57,997 bases of DNA from JANXQE01 sp035651635 (GTDB lineage Bacteria > Verrucomicrobiota > Verrucomicrobiia > Limisphaerales > UBA8199): contig DASRFK010000077.1 in NCBI GenBank assembly GCA_035651635.1, positions 1 through 57,997 on the forward strand, read 5' to 3'. Shown here piece after piece: positions 16,953 to 25,760 of this stretch. A model generated the notes under the pieces. The model did no database searches and was not told the origin of the DNA. It saw nothing but the letters and a program-made list of their open reading frames with translations. The position numbers and the translations under genes were made by a program. Numbering within the stretch: position 1 is the first letter of the stretch; each line of letters starts with the position of its first letter.

Positions 16953-18377
16953 ATGAGTTCGGGGCACAAGCAGTTTGAATTTGACGTGGCGATCATCGGT
17001 GGTGGCAGCGGCGGCTACGCGGCGGCGCGCACCGCCGCTGCAGAGGGGCTCAGAACTGTCGTGCTGGAAGGCGGTGACCAAGTGGGAGGCTTGTGCATTT
17101 TGCGCGGGTGCATGCCGACCAAAGCCTTGCTGTATGCCGCCGAAGTCATGCATCTGGCCACCCATTCGCAGCCCTGGGGGATCCGTGCGGAGGAAGTCAG
17201 CTTCAATTTCGCCCAGGTCATGGCCCGAAAGGACGCCATGGTTAAGGGTTTCGCCGAATACCGCGAGCAGCAGTTGGGCAGCGGAAAATTCAAGTTCAAG
17301 CGGTCGATGGCGCGTTTTGCCGATGCGCACACCCTGGAATTGAGCAATGGTGAAACTTTAACCGCCGATTCTTTCGTCATCGCCACCGGCTCGAAGGTCG
17401 CTCCCAGTCCGTTGCCGCAACTGAATGAGCTCGATTTCCTGACCAGCGACTCAGCGCTGGAGTTGTCGCGGCTGCCGAAGTCGTTGATCATTCTAGGCGG
17501 CGGTGCGGTGGCTATCGAGTTTGCACAGTTTTTTGTGCGCTTTGGCGTGCGGGTGACCCTGGTGCAAAGGAGCCCGCATATTTTGCATGAGTTCGATAGC
17601 GATGCCGCTGAGGTCATCGAGCGGGTTTTGCGCCGGGAAGGCGTCAAGCTTTACACCGGCACCCGACTGCTCGATGCCCGCAAGAATGAGATGCACAAGG
17701 AGCTTGCCTTCGAGCATCAGGGCCGGACAGTGAGAGTGCAGGCGGAAGAGGTGCTGTATGCACTCGGGCGCCGGCCCAACATTGCCGGCCTGGGCCTCGA
17801 AAAAATCGGCGTGCAGCTCGAATACGAACGCATCGTGACCAATCGCCAGATGCAGACCACACTCTCGCACATCTACGCGGCCGGCGATTGCGCGGGTTTG
17901 CACGAAATCGTTCATATCGCCGTGCAGCAAGGCGAGACGGCAGCCTACAACATCGCCCATCCGGATACGCCCCGACGCATGGACTACCGCCTGCTGAGCG
18001 AAATTATTTTCACCGACCCGCAAGTGGCCGTAGTTGGGCTAAGCGAAAAGCGCGCGCATGTGCAAAATGTCAGCTATCTCGTGGCCAAGTACCCATTCGA
18101 CGATCATGGCAAATCGCTAATCATGGAAGCCAAAGACGGGTTCGTGAAATTGCTCGCGGATCCTTTGAACGGCGAGATCCTCGGCGGCTGTTGTGTGGGC
18201 CCGGTTGGGGGTGAATTGATCCACGAGATCGTCGCCGCCATGCACAAGCGCATGACCGTGCAAGAACTCGCAGCCATGCCCCATTATCACCCGACCCTCG
18301 CCGAAATCTGGACTTACCCGGCCGATGATCTGGCCGAACAGGTGACGCGTGCCGCGGCCACACCACCTCTGAAGTAA
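16953..18377 (+). CDS. Pyridine nucleotide-disulfide oxidoreductase (dihydrolipoamide dehydrogenase/mercuric reductase family)
   Basis: A 474-aa flavoprotein. The N-terminal FAD site is IIGGGSGGYAAA, the redox disulfide is C-x4-C in GGLCILRGCMPTKA, the NAD(P)H Rossmann motif is ILGGGAVAIEFAQ, a second FAD motif is IYAAGDCAG, and the C-terminal catalytic His is in HYHPTLAE. This is the class I layout shared by lipoamide dehydrogenase and mercuric reductase; no N-terminal HMA domain or C-terminal Cys pair is seen, so mercury reduction is unlikely. The nearest genes are glcD/glcF, not 2-oxoacid dehydrogenase subunits, so the electron partner is unclear. ATG 16953 avoids starting inside the repeat (an upstream in-frame ATG at 16890 lies in it). 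Confidence 0.88.
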   Translation: MSSGHKQFEFDVAIIGGGSGGYAAARTAAAEGLRTVVLEGGDQVGGLCILRGCMPTKALLYAAEVMHLATHSQPWGIRAEEVSFNFAQVMARKDAMVKGFAEYREQQLGSGKFKFKRSMARFADAHTLELSNGETLTADSFVIATGSKVAPSPLPQLNELDFLTSDSALELSRLPKSLIILGGGAVAIEFAQFFVRFGVRVTLVQRSPHILHEFDSDAAEVIERVLRREGVKLYTGTRLLDARKNEMHKELAFEHQGRTVRVQAEEVLYALGRRPNIAGLGLEKIGVQLEYERIVTNRQMQTTLSHIYAAGDCAGLHEIVHIAVQQGETAAYNIAHPDTPRRMDYRLLSEIIFTDPQVAVVGLSEKRAHVQNVSYLVAKYPFDDHGKSLIMEAKDGFVKLLADPLNGEILGGCCVGPVGGELIHEIVAAMHKRMTVQELAAMPHYHPTLAEIWTYPADDLAEQVTRAAATPPLK

Positions 18378-18380
18378 TCG

Positions 18381-19757
18381 ATGATACCCCCAATCGTTGC
18401 TGAACTTGAGCGCATTGTCGGTGGGGCAAACGTGCTAACCGCCAAAGAGGATTTAATTCCGTACTCGTTTGACGGAACAGCCGCGCTGCAGCGCATGCCT
18501 GGGTGCGTGGCCCTGGCCAAATCCGCGGCGGAAATCGCCGCGGTGCTTCGCTCAGCCAATAAACTGAAAGTTCCCATTGTGACTCGCGGTTCGGGCACCG
18601 GGTTGAGCGGCGGGAGCGTCCCCATTCCCGATTGCGTCGTGCTCTGCCTGACGAAAATGGACAAGATTCTGGAATTGGATCGAGCCAACCTGACCTTGCT
18701 GGCCGAGGCGGGCGCTGTGACGCAATCCATTGCCGATCTGGCAGCGGGCGCCGATCTGTTCTATCCGCCTGACCCGGGGTCCATGAAGATTTCCACCATC
18801 GGCGGCAACGTCGCGGAAAACTCGGGTGGTTTGCGTGGCCTTAAGTACGGGATCACCCGCAACTACGTAATGGGGCTGGAAGTGGTGCTGCCTGATGGCG
18901 AACTGCTTTGGACCGGCAACAAGTGCGTCAAAGACGTCGCCGGTTATTCGCTCAAAGATCTGTTTATTGGGTCCGAAGGGACTTTGGGCGTGATCACAAA
19001 AGTCCTGCTGAAACTTCTGCCCAGGCCGCAGGCCAAAAAGACGATGCTCGCCAGCTTCGCGGAGATGGACCGCGCGGCGCAGGCAGTTTCGGACGTGATC
19101 GCGGCCAGAATCGTCCCTTGCACGCTGGAATTCCTGGACCGGACAACTATTCATTGCGTGGAGGACTTCGCCAAAGTCGGTTTGCCGCTGGATTGCGAGG
19201 CGCTTTTGCTTATGGAAACCGACGGCCATCCGCAAGCGGTGGCGGATGAAGCGGCGCGCATGGAAGAGATTGTCCGGGCCAATGGCGCGCTGAATGTTCG
19301 CGTGGCCAAAGACGATGCGGAGGCGGCCCGCCTGGCAACCGCCCGCCGCAGCGCCTTTTCAGCGCTCGCCCGTGTCGCACCCACCACTATTCTGGAAGAT
19401 GCCACCGTGCCCCGCAGTGAATTGGCCGCGATGATCCGTTTTGTGGCCAACGTCGCAGCGAAATATCAACTGCGGATCGGGACCTTCGGGCATATGGGCG
19501 ATGGCAACCTCCACCCCACATTCCTGACCGACGAGAGAAACGTAGCCGAGATGCATCGCGTCGAGGAGGCGTTTAAAGAGATCTTCGACGAAGCCATTCG
19601 CTTGGGAGGCACCATTACCGGCGAACACGGAGTGGGGCTCGCCAAGAAGTCATTTTTGCCGAAATTCGCCGGCGATGCCCAAATGCGCGTCATGCGCGAA
19701 CTGCGCCGGGCGCTGGATCCAAATGGCATCCTGAACCCGGGAAAAATGTTCGATTAA
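18381..19757 (+). CDS. glcD: FAD-linked oxidase, glycolate oxidase subunit GlcD-like
   Basis: 458 aa. The FAD_binding_4 domain shows VTRGSGTGLSGGSVP for pyrophosphate binding, then DLFYPPDPGS and TIGGNVAENSGG; the C-terminal FAD-oxidase domain ends with FGHMGDGNLHP, ITGEHGVGLAK and the LDPNGILNPGK signature. In this family D- or L-lactate/glycolate-type 2-hydroxy acids are oxidised to 2-oxo acids. It sits 3 bases after the disulfide oxidoreductase and is followed at once by a glcF-like Fe-S gene. A separate glcE is not seen. D-lactate dehydrogenase is an equally good reading of the substrate. Confidence 0.92.
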   Translation: MIPPIVAELERIVGGANVLTAKEDLIPYSFDGTAALQRMPGCVALAKSAAEIAAVLRSANKLKVPIVTRGSGTGLSGGSVPIPDCVVLCLTKMDKILELDRANLTLLAEAGAVTQSIADLAAGADLFYPPDPGSMKISTIGGNVAENSGGLRGLKYGITRNYVMGLEVVLPDGELLWTGNKCVKDVAGYSLKDLFIGSEGTLGVITKVLLKLLPRPQAKKTMLASFAEMDRAAQAVSDVIAARIVPCTLEFLDRTTIHCVEDFAKVGLPLDCEALLLMETDGHPQAVADEAARMEEIVRANGALNVRVAKDDAEAARLATARRSAFSALARVAPTTILEDATVPRSELAAMIRFVANVAAKYQLRIGTFGHMGDGNLHPTFLTDERNVAEMHRVEEAFKEIFDEAIRLGGTITGEHGVGLAKKSFLPKFAGDAQMRVMRELRRALDPNGILNPGKMFD

Positions 19758-19758
19758 A

Positions 19759-21051
19759 GTGACCGGTTCGCATCTTAAAAATCTCGATTACTCAGTCTTG
19801 CAGCAATGCATGCACTGCGGGCTATGCCTGCCCACCTGCCCCACCTACGCTGCGACCAAACTCGAACGCCACAGTCCCCGCGGGCGAATCTCACTGATGC
19901 GCTCTATTGCCGATGGACGCCTCGAGGCCACTAAAACTTTCGGCGAGGAAATGTACTATTGCCTCGGGTGTTTGGCGTGCGTCACCGCCTGCCCCGCGGG
20001 CGTGAACTATGCCGAATTATTCGAGCATGCCCGGGCGGAGGTGGAGAGCTCGGGGGTTTTGAACTCGCCCCGCCGCAACGTTATCCGCGGGGTGGCGATT
20101 CACTGGCTTTTCGCGAGCCTCAATCGTTTGCAGGCGCTCGGCCGATTGTTGCGGTTGTACCAGCAACTCGGACTGCAAACCCTGGTCCGGCGCAGCGGTA
20201 TCCTGAGGCTTCTGCCCCGGCGCCTGCGCGAGTTGGAAGCGATAACCCCTGAGATCCAGCCCCACTTCTCCTCGGAACTGATCCCATTCGTCACTGCGGC
20301 CACAGGCCAGAGACGTTTCCGGGTGGCCATGCTCACGGGTTGTGCCCAGGACCTCATTTTTAGCGATGTGAATCGCGATACGGTGGAAGTGTTGTCGCGC
20401 AACCGCTGCGAGGTCGTTACTCCCCCCGAACAATTCTGCTGCGGATCTTTGCACGCGCATAACGGGGAGTGGGAATTGGCGCAGGACCTGGCGCGCAAAC
20501 AAATTGACCGGTTTCCACCGGAACGCTTCGACGCCATCATCACCAACGCCGGTGGCTGCGGATCGCATCTCAAGCATTTTCACAAACTCCTCAGCGACGA
20601 TCCGGTCTATGCCGAGCGCGCGCGCCTTTGGGATCTAAAGGTTAAAGACATTCACGAATGGCTCTGCCAAATTGGGACTGAACCCCCGCCCAACGACCAA
20701 CCGAGCCAGGTCGTCACGTACCACGACTCCTGCCATTTGGCGCATGGACAAAAAATCACCGCCGAACCCCGTCGTTTGCTCGAGGCGATACCTCGATTGA
20801 AACTGGTTGAATTGACCGAGAGCAATTGGTGTTGCGGCAGCGCCGGCATTTACAACCTAATCCAACCCGAGATGGCCAACGAGCTTCTGCGCCGGAAACT
20901 GGAGCATATCAAATCAACTCGTGCGACCGTCGTCGCTACCGCCAACCCTGGGTGCCTCCTCCAATTGATCAATGGGGCGCGGCAGGAGGGCATCAACCTG
21001 CGCATCGTTCACCCGATCACTTTATTGGCCGAAGCTTATCGCAACTCATGA
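19759..21051 (+). CDS. glcF: (Fe-S)-binding oxidoreductase subunit, GlcF-like
   Basis: A 430-aa protein with two N-terminal 4Fe-4S ferredoxin motifs, CMHCGLCLPTCPTY and CLGCLACVTACPAG, followed by two CCG domains (the FCCGSLHAH region and NWCCGSAGIYN). This is the GlcF/LldE/HdrB layout, passing electrons from the flavin subunit to quinone at the inner face of the membrane. The start is GTG 19759, one base after the glcD stop, so the two are translated together. The missing glcE suggests either a two-subunit enzyme or an unlinked third subunit. Confidence 0.92.
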   Translation: MTGSHLKNLDYSVLQQCMHCGLCLPTCPTYAATKLERHSPRGRISLMRSIADGRLEATKTFGEEMYYCLGCLACVTACPAGVNYAELFEHARAEVESSGVLNSPRRNVIRGVAIHWLFASLNRLQALGRLLRLYQQLGLQTLVRRSGILRLLPRRLRELEAITPEIQPHFSSELIPFVTAATGQRRFRVAMLTGCAQDLIFSDVNRDTVEVLSRNRCEVVTPPEQFCCGSLHAHNGEWELAQDLARKQIDRFPPERFDAIITNAGGCGSHLKHFHKLLSDDPVYAERARLWDLKVKDIHEWLCQIGTEPPPNDQPSQVVTYHDSCHLAHGQKITAEPRRLLEAIPRLKLVELTESNWCCGSAGIYNLIQPEMANELLRRKLEHIKSTRATVVATANPGCLLQLINGARQEGINLRIVHPITLLAEAYRNS

Positions 21052-21080
21052 AACCCTTTAGATATCCGGAAGTCCGAAGG

Positions 21081-21159
21081 TTTTGGAGTGCGCCGCTCTG
21101 CGGCGCTTTTCGTGAAATTCAATGCGAGCGAAAGCGGCGCGAAGCGCCGCACTCCAAGA
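21081..21159. repeat. Inverted REP-like palindromic repeat
   Basis: Two hairpins in inverted orientation. The left one has arms GCGCCGC/GCGGCGC at 21090-21106; the right one has arms GCGGCGC/GCGCCGC at 21134-21150. Outer flanks TTTTGGAGTGC and GCACTCCAAGA are also complementary, so the whole unit can fold. It sits between glcF and the KDPG aldolase gene. It could double as a terminator for glcF, although it lacks a clear T-run. Confidence 0.8.
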
Positions 21160-21218
21160 CGCTGGCGCGGACTCCGACGCACGGCTCCTAGGCCAGACAT
21201 CTAGAAACAGACTTAGCC

Positions 21219-21878
21219 ATGAAACAGAACCCTCGTTCAAAGCAGCAGGTAATCGCATTGCTTACCAACCCCGGCATTGTGGCCGTGGTTCGAGCCAAAA
21301 GCGCGGCGCAGGTCCGGCCGCTGAGCGACGCTTTGCTGGCCGGCGGGGTCATCGCCATCGAGATTACCATGACCACGCCAAATGCGCTGGAGGCGATCCG
21401 GGAAGCGCGGGAAAGCTTCGGAGAGCAAGCGGTCATCGGAGTTGGCACGGTGCTCGACGCCGCGACCTGCCAGGCCGCCCTCGCCGCCGGCGCGGAATTT
21501 ATTGTCACGCCCATCTGCCGCACGGAGCTTGTCGCTCTCGCGCACGCGGCGGACCGTCCGGTTATGCTCGGCGCCTACACGCCAACCGAAGCCCAACTGG
21601 CGTATGAGGCGGGAGCGGATTTCATTAAAATTTTTCCCGCCGACACCCTCGGGCCCGGCTTCATCAAGAGCCTCCGGGCACCGTTACCCCACTTGCGGAT
21701 TGTGCCGACGGGCGGCGTAGACGTGCATAATGTTGGCGACTTCCTCAAAGCCGGCTGTGCTGCCCTGGGCGTCGGTTCGTCACTGGTCTCCTCGAAAATC
21801 CTGCAGGAATCCGATTGGCCCGCGCTCACGCGGAAAGCGGCAGAATTTGTCTCCGCCGCCCACCGCGCCCGCACTTAG
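21219..21878 (+). CDS. eda: 2-keto-3-deoxy-6-phosphogluconate aldolase (KDPG/KHG aldolase)
   Basis: A 219-aa class I aldolase of the Entner-Doudoroff pathway, cleaving KDPG to pyruvate and glyceraldehyde 3-phosphate. Seen: IVAVVRA at the N-terminus, EITMTTPNA with the general-acid Glu, GVGTVLDAA, the Schiff-base Lys in FIKIFPA, and VPTGGV for phosphate binding. Length is normal. Some family members act on the related KDPGal. It stands alone after a palindromic repeat, with a GNAT gene 64 bases downstream. Confidence 0.93.
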   Translation: MKQNPRSKQQVIALLTNPGIVAVVRAKSAAQVRPLSDALLAGGVIAIEITMTTPNALEAIREARESFGEQAVIGVGTVLDAATCQAALAAGAEFIVTPICRTELVALAHAADRPVMLGAYTPTEAQLAYEAGADFIKIFPADTLGPGFIKSLRAPLPHLRIVPTGGVDVHNVGDFLKAGCAALGVGSSLVSSKILQESDWPALTRKAAEFVSAAHRART

Positions 21879-21942
21879 TTGGGCCTGGCGCATGCCCGGT
21901 TGACTTTCCGCAGGCGGGAGGTATCAAGCTCTGTTTGAAACG

Positions 21943-22413
21943 ATGACCGAACAGCACCTGGACATTCGAGTCGACGACCTTACCGGTGCTGAAATCATTG
22001 CTCTGCTCAGAGAACATTTGGATTGCATGGCCCGGGTTTCGCCGCCTGAAAGCCGACATGCTCTAGACCTTTCCGGCCTGAGACAGCCTGGCATCACCTT
22101 TTGGACTATCTGGGCGGGCAACGAATTGGCTGGTTGTGGGGCACTTAAGGAACTGGACAAGCTGCACGGTGAAATCAAATCGATGAGGACAGCTTACGCG
22201 CATCAGCGGCGCGGAATCGCCTCTCAAGTGCTGCGACATATCATTGAACAGGCAAAGCAGCGAGGATATCGCCGACTGAGCCTCGAGACAGGTTCCATGG
22301 ACTATTTCGAGCCGGCGCGGAGATTGTACTACCGTTTTGGCTTCTCCGTTTGCGAACCGTTCGGAGCCTATGCTCCGGATCCGAACAGCGTTTTCATGAC
22401 CAAAGAGCTTTAA
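21943..22413 (+). CDS. GNAT family N-acetyltransferase
   Basis: A 156-aa GNAT. The acetyl-CoA pyrophosphate loop is Q-R-R-G-I-A at about residue 88 (Q/R-x-x-G-x-A), followed by a Leu-rich helix, and the C-terminal LYYRFGF matches the usual motif B ending. It resembles YsnE/PhnO-like small acetyltransferases. Its stop overlaps by 4 bases the stop of the convergent kinase-like gene. The acceptor is unknown. Confidence 0.88.
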   Translation: MTEQHLDIRVDDLTGAEIIALLREHLDCMARVSPPESRHALDLSGLRQPGITFWTIWAGNELAGCGALKELDKLHGEIKSMRTAYAHQRRGIASQVLRHIIEQAKQRGYRRLSLETGSMDYFEPARRLYYRFGFSVCEPFGAYAPDPNSVFMTKEL

Positions 22414-24107
22414 GTTCGGCGGATCAATTCGAAATTGCACAGCCGCACTTCCGGAAGTCCGTTCTCGTCCAGCACCAGCCGATTCTCCGAATCAAAGCAC
22501 AACAACAAATGGTCCGGCTTGGGATTGAGATCTTCAAATCCGCACTGGGCGAGCCTGGACGCCTGCTGCCGCATCAATTCGTCCAGGACGTCGAGCGAGA
22601 TGATTCTGCTGGCGCAAGCGTGTCGGACGTTCTTGGTTGTGAAGTACCGTCCGTCGTGAGTGGCCAGCAATTCGTCCGGACCATTCCAATTACCCCAAAT
22701 CGTGATGTAATCGCAGTCGCGCCGCAGGACGGGATGGCCATCCGGTGTCCGAAGATGAGCGAGCCGGTTATAGCGCTCTTCCTCGGGCGCGGCGCGCAAA
22801 GGAGCCACTTTGCTGCCGGTCATGTAGATGGCCCTGGGATAGACTGTTTTCACCCCAAGACGTGCCAACTCCAGCGCGAAAGCCATTTCTTCAAAGGGAC
22901 TATTGAAACCGTGCTGGCGCACGAGGGAGGCGTCGGCGGCAGGATTGGCGAGCCAGGGCCGATCCCCGAGATGCGACACTTTCCAAACCAAATTGATGTT
23001 GTCCTTGGTGCAGGTCCGAAACACCGGATTGCGCGAGGAAAGCCGCCGGTTCGGCGTCCGGCGCCAGCGTTCCGGCAGAAAATAGTTGAACAAGTCCGGG
23101 TCCCGCCCTACCACCCAGAGCAATCCCCCGGTGCTCTCGGCGTGGCCGAAGATATAATCCACCTCCAGGAGCTGCGTAGGATGCAAGTGCGCCGGCATGC
23201 TCTCCGGTGCGGCTTCAAAGCGGCGGGCGGTATGTTTGAGATAAATTTGCCGGTTCGCGCTCCGCACAACTTGCTCGTGCTCGGGGGTGCGTTCGAGCAA
23301 TTCGTAGTCGACCAGCGCGTAAGCGAGCTGACCGTTGCGTTCGCGCAACAACTGCCCGTCCTTTCTTAATCGGAGGATGACGTGGGCCGGCTTCATGTCG
23401 ATCACCCGATACCCTTTACGTTCCAATTCGTGAGTCACCAGGCTCGTCGTGCGGGCGAGGAATTCCGCGCGCCCTGAGCCGTTCAGCACGTTCTCATCGG
23501 CAATTTTGACCGCATCCAAACCCTCGATCCAGCCATACAGCACCACGTACCTGCGGAGCATATCCAGCTCCACTCCCGGATGCCGGGCGACTTTCGTGCG
23601 GATCTTGTCTTCCGAGCGGCCGGTTTGCCAGAGCTCGACCCTCTCGGTCGGCACAAAAATGCCCAAGGGCCGCTGGGTCCGGATGCGAATCGCCCGCGGG
23701 CCGGCCAGGCCTCGGCGCAGTTCCATGACCAATGCGAACTCCTCGAAGGGGCTGTTGAATTCGGCATGCATGAACTTATTGAAAGTAAAAGTGTCCAGCG
23801 GCACCGTCTCGCCCACGCGCGACCATTTGACGACCAGGTGCAGGGTCGTGCCGTCCACGCAACGAGTGGGCACTTTATAGACCGTGCTGGTGCCTTCCAG
23901 CCGTTCGCGTTTGGCCTCAAACCATTCCGGCGCATACCAATTTTCCGGCAGCAGGTTTTGCCAGAAGGGTCGTCCAAAGCACGTCAGGTACAGGTCGCCT
24001 CCACCAGCAGTTTTGAGGTGAAGGTACTCGACCCCGAGCAAGGACACCACACCCGTGCTGGTTTCGACTTTGTCGAAAAGCTCCGGTTGTGACAGATTCC
24101 CGAGCAT
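22410..24107 (-). CDS. Protein of two tandem kinase-like halves, function unknown
   Basis: 565 aa, not matched to a family I can name. Two halves align by eye. Half 1 has K94 in LVVKWSRVG, FNSPFEEFA (E122/E123), a loop IDMKPAHVIL (D237, K239) and VDYEL (D267). Half 2 has K376 in LVWKVSHLG, FNSPFEEMA (E406/E407), LNPKPDHLLL (N528 at the place of D237) and CNFEL (N558 at the place of D267). The order Lys - Glu - D-x-K-P - D mirrors the eukaryotic-like kinase core, and half 2 has both Asp positions changed to Asn, so it looks like an active/pseudokinase pair. No signal peptide. The start is ATG 24107 with GAGGA just upstream. Convergent with the GNAT gene. Confidence 0.75.
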   Translation of the reverse strand: MLGNLSQPELFDKVETSTGVVSLLGVEYLHLKTAGGGDLYLTCFGRPFWQNLLPENWYAPEWFEAKRERLEGTSTVYKVPTRCVDGTTLHLVVKWSRVGETVPLDTFTFNKFMHAEFNSPFEEFALVMELRRGLAGPRAIRIRTQRPLGIFVPTERVELWQTGRSEDKIRTKVARHPGVELDMLRRYVVLYGWIEGLDAVKIADENVLNGSGRAEFLARTTSLVTHELERKGYRVIDMKPAHVILRLRKDGQLLRERNGQLAYALVDYELLERTPEHEQVVRSANRQIYLKHTARRFEAAPESMPAHLHPTQLLEVDYIFGHAESTGGLLWVVGRDPDLFNYFLPERWRRTPNRRLSSRNPVFRTCTKDNINLVWKVSHLGDRPWLANPAADASLVRQHGFNSPFEEMAFALELARLGVKTVYPRAIYMTGSKVAPLRAAPEEERYNRLAHLRTPDGHPVLRRDCDYITIWGNWNGPDELLATHDGRYFTTKNVRHACASRIISLDVLDELMRQQASRLAQCGFEDLNPKPDHLLLCFDSENRLVLDENGLPEVRLCNFELIRRT

Positions 24108-24347
24108 GTTGGAGGTTCCTCGGTTCGCCCCCAACTTTGAGCACCAGACGAGAATTTCGGCTTCGCATCCTTTGCTGTTTTGTGTTCCCGGATTGTCTCC
24201 TCCAATCAGCGTGGTTCGAGCACCGGGCTGGCAGTGGTATCCTCCATCCGCGCGGTGGTCCGCTAAGAAGCGAAGAGCTCAATTCCGGCCGGACCCGCTG
24301 GTAATATTCGGTTGCCGGCGTGTGGTGGTAGTGCCTGTCTCGCTAAC

Positions 24348-25475
24348 TCACTTGACCCACAAGGTCTGTTCCTGGCCGGTATCGACCACTCGCAACCGCA
24401 CCGCCTCGGCGGAAATCTGGAGGCACCGAACAAGAAGGTTCGTCTTGCCCACGCGAACGCGCGCCTGATCATTGGGGGTGAAAAGCTGATCGTTGATTAC
24501 GGCGCGGGGGTGTTTTTCATCCCAGAAGATGGCCCTAAGCACCAGCGTTTCCGGAACGGGACTTTGGCCCCATCTCAGCCCTTCAGGCGTCAACGCCAGC
24601 GACCGGTTCGGTGCCGGCGCGAGCTTTCTGAGCCGGCCCGGCTCCTCCGCATCAAGCTTTGAGTCCAGGCCAAACTGCATCCAATCGAGCACCTCATTGA
24701 AACCGTAGGTACGTTCTGCCGCGACGAACAAATCGACCTGCCCGCGGGTGTAGGGGTTGCGCAGGATCATCGCTTTTTGCGCTTCGTCATTGAACGATTC
24801 CATTAATAAGAACGACAGCAATTCACAAAAGCCCTCCTCGGCATCGGGGTCGAGCTGTTTCCTGCGGGACGCGGCCACGTGTTCGCCGACCCAGGTATGC
24901 CCGTATTCGTGCGCGCAGGTCGCTTGAAACCACCTTAACGGAAGAGCGCTCATGAGGCTGATTCGGTAGGCATGAGATCGATTGGTTTCCGTTTGCGTCA
25001 GGCCCCACACATTGGGGCAATGATAATCGTTGCCGAGCAGTTTGAATAAGCCCTGCAGCTTGACTCGGTCCATCACCTCGACCGTAACATTGGTTTGCGG
25101 AAAAACCATGTATCGGGAGAACAGGCGTTCCATTTCGTCATGCACCTCGTTGCAGATGCGCACTCCCTCATCCTCGCGCAGCACCGCAGTGATGGCGTCT
25201 CGGGCACAGAGCACCCGCTGGTCGGGCAATTGCACGAACCCTGGCGCATTCGTATCAGCCGGCAAGCCGCACACGAAACAAAAGGGAAACGAACGTTCGC
25301 ACTCCTTGCAGATGTGCCTCTTTTCCAGAGTAACTTTATCCTCAATGCTGTAGTAGCCTTCACTAATCGGCCGGCCACATACCGCGCAAACCTCCGCGTC
25401 AGCCCCCAGCAGCTGCGCCGGCCATAGACAGGCCAACCCAATCAGGGCAAACCAGAAACTCAACAACCGCTGCAT
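24348..25475 (-). CDS. Exported DA1-like protein: LIM-like zinc module plus HExxH metallopeptidase
   Basis: 375 aa. Residues 1-24 form a signal peptide ending ...LLGA. A LIM-like treble-clef region follows: CAVC (30, 33), H54-I-C56-x2-C59, CFVC (66, 69) and C90-x2-D93. The C-terminal part has the zinc-protease helix HEYGH (189-193) and, about 20 residues later, AEEGFCELLSFLLMES, close to the Glu-containing EEG-x-C motif of the DA1 C-terminal peptidase domain in plants. DA1 family peptidases cleave ubiquitin-pathway proteins in plants; the bacterial substrate is unknown, and the signal peptide puts this one in the periplasm or outside. ATG 25475 is chosen because the signal peptide begins there. 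Confidence 0.82.
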   Translation of the reverse strand: MQRLLSFWFALIGLACLWPAQLLGADAEVCAVCGRPISEGYYSIEDKVTLEKRHICKECERSFPFCFVCGLPADTNAPGFVQLPDQRVLCARDAITAVLREDEGVRICNEVHDEMERLFSRYMVFPQTNVTVEVMDRVKLQGLFKLLGNDYHCPNVWGLTQTETNRSHAYRISLMSALPLRWFQATCAHEYGHTWVGEHVAASRRKQLDPDAEEGFCELLSFLLMESFNDEAQKAMILRNPYTRGQVDLFVAAERTYGFNEVLDWMQFGLDSKLDAEEPGRLRKLAPAPNRSLALTPEGLRWGQSPVPETLVLRAIFWDEKHPRAVINDQLFTPNDQARVRVGKTNLLVRCLQISAEAVRLRVVDTGQEQTLWVK

Positions 25476-25553
25476 TCGGTAATGATAGTGACGAGCCGCT
25501 TGGAACAGCGCAAGTCTTAGGCCAGGTTTAACAATCACTACCATCTGGTAGAT

Positions 25554-25685
25554 GACATCGCGCTGCGATGTCCCCGCCCGTAGAGCGGGCGGAACAGAAC
25601 CGGAGAGGTGCACAATCGTTTCATTCGTTGCGCGGCTCATACGCGGCGCGGACGTCGCAGCGCGACATCCCCACCTCGGGTGGGG
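25554..25685. repeat. Paired inverted palindromic repeat (REP-like)
   Basis: The left unit has hairpins GACATCGC/GCGATGTC (25554-25572) and CCGCCCG/CGGGCGG (25574-25592). The right unit has GACGTCGC/GCGACATC (25651-25669) and CCCCACC/GGTGGGG (25669-25685). The two units mirror each other across a ~60-base spacer. The element fills most of the 285-base gap between the divergent DA1-like and ABC permease genes, so it may affect their promoters. Confidence 0.75.
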
Positions 25686-25760
25686 CGTCATGGTTCCAAA
25701 ATAAACGGAACATCCGCCCGTTGACAGGGTTGCGATTTCTCGGAACAGTCTGACTGCGGG

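Noticed and set aside
22350..23369. 339-aa forward frame antisense to the kinase-like gene
   Set aside because: It overlaps the reverse gene throughout; that gene has internal repeats and a start with a ribosome-binding site, while the antisense frame has neither.
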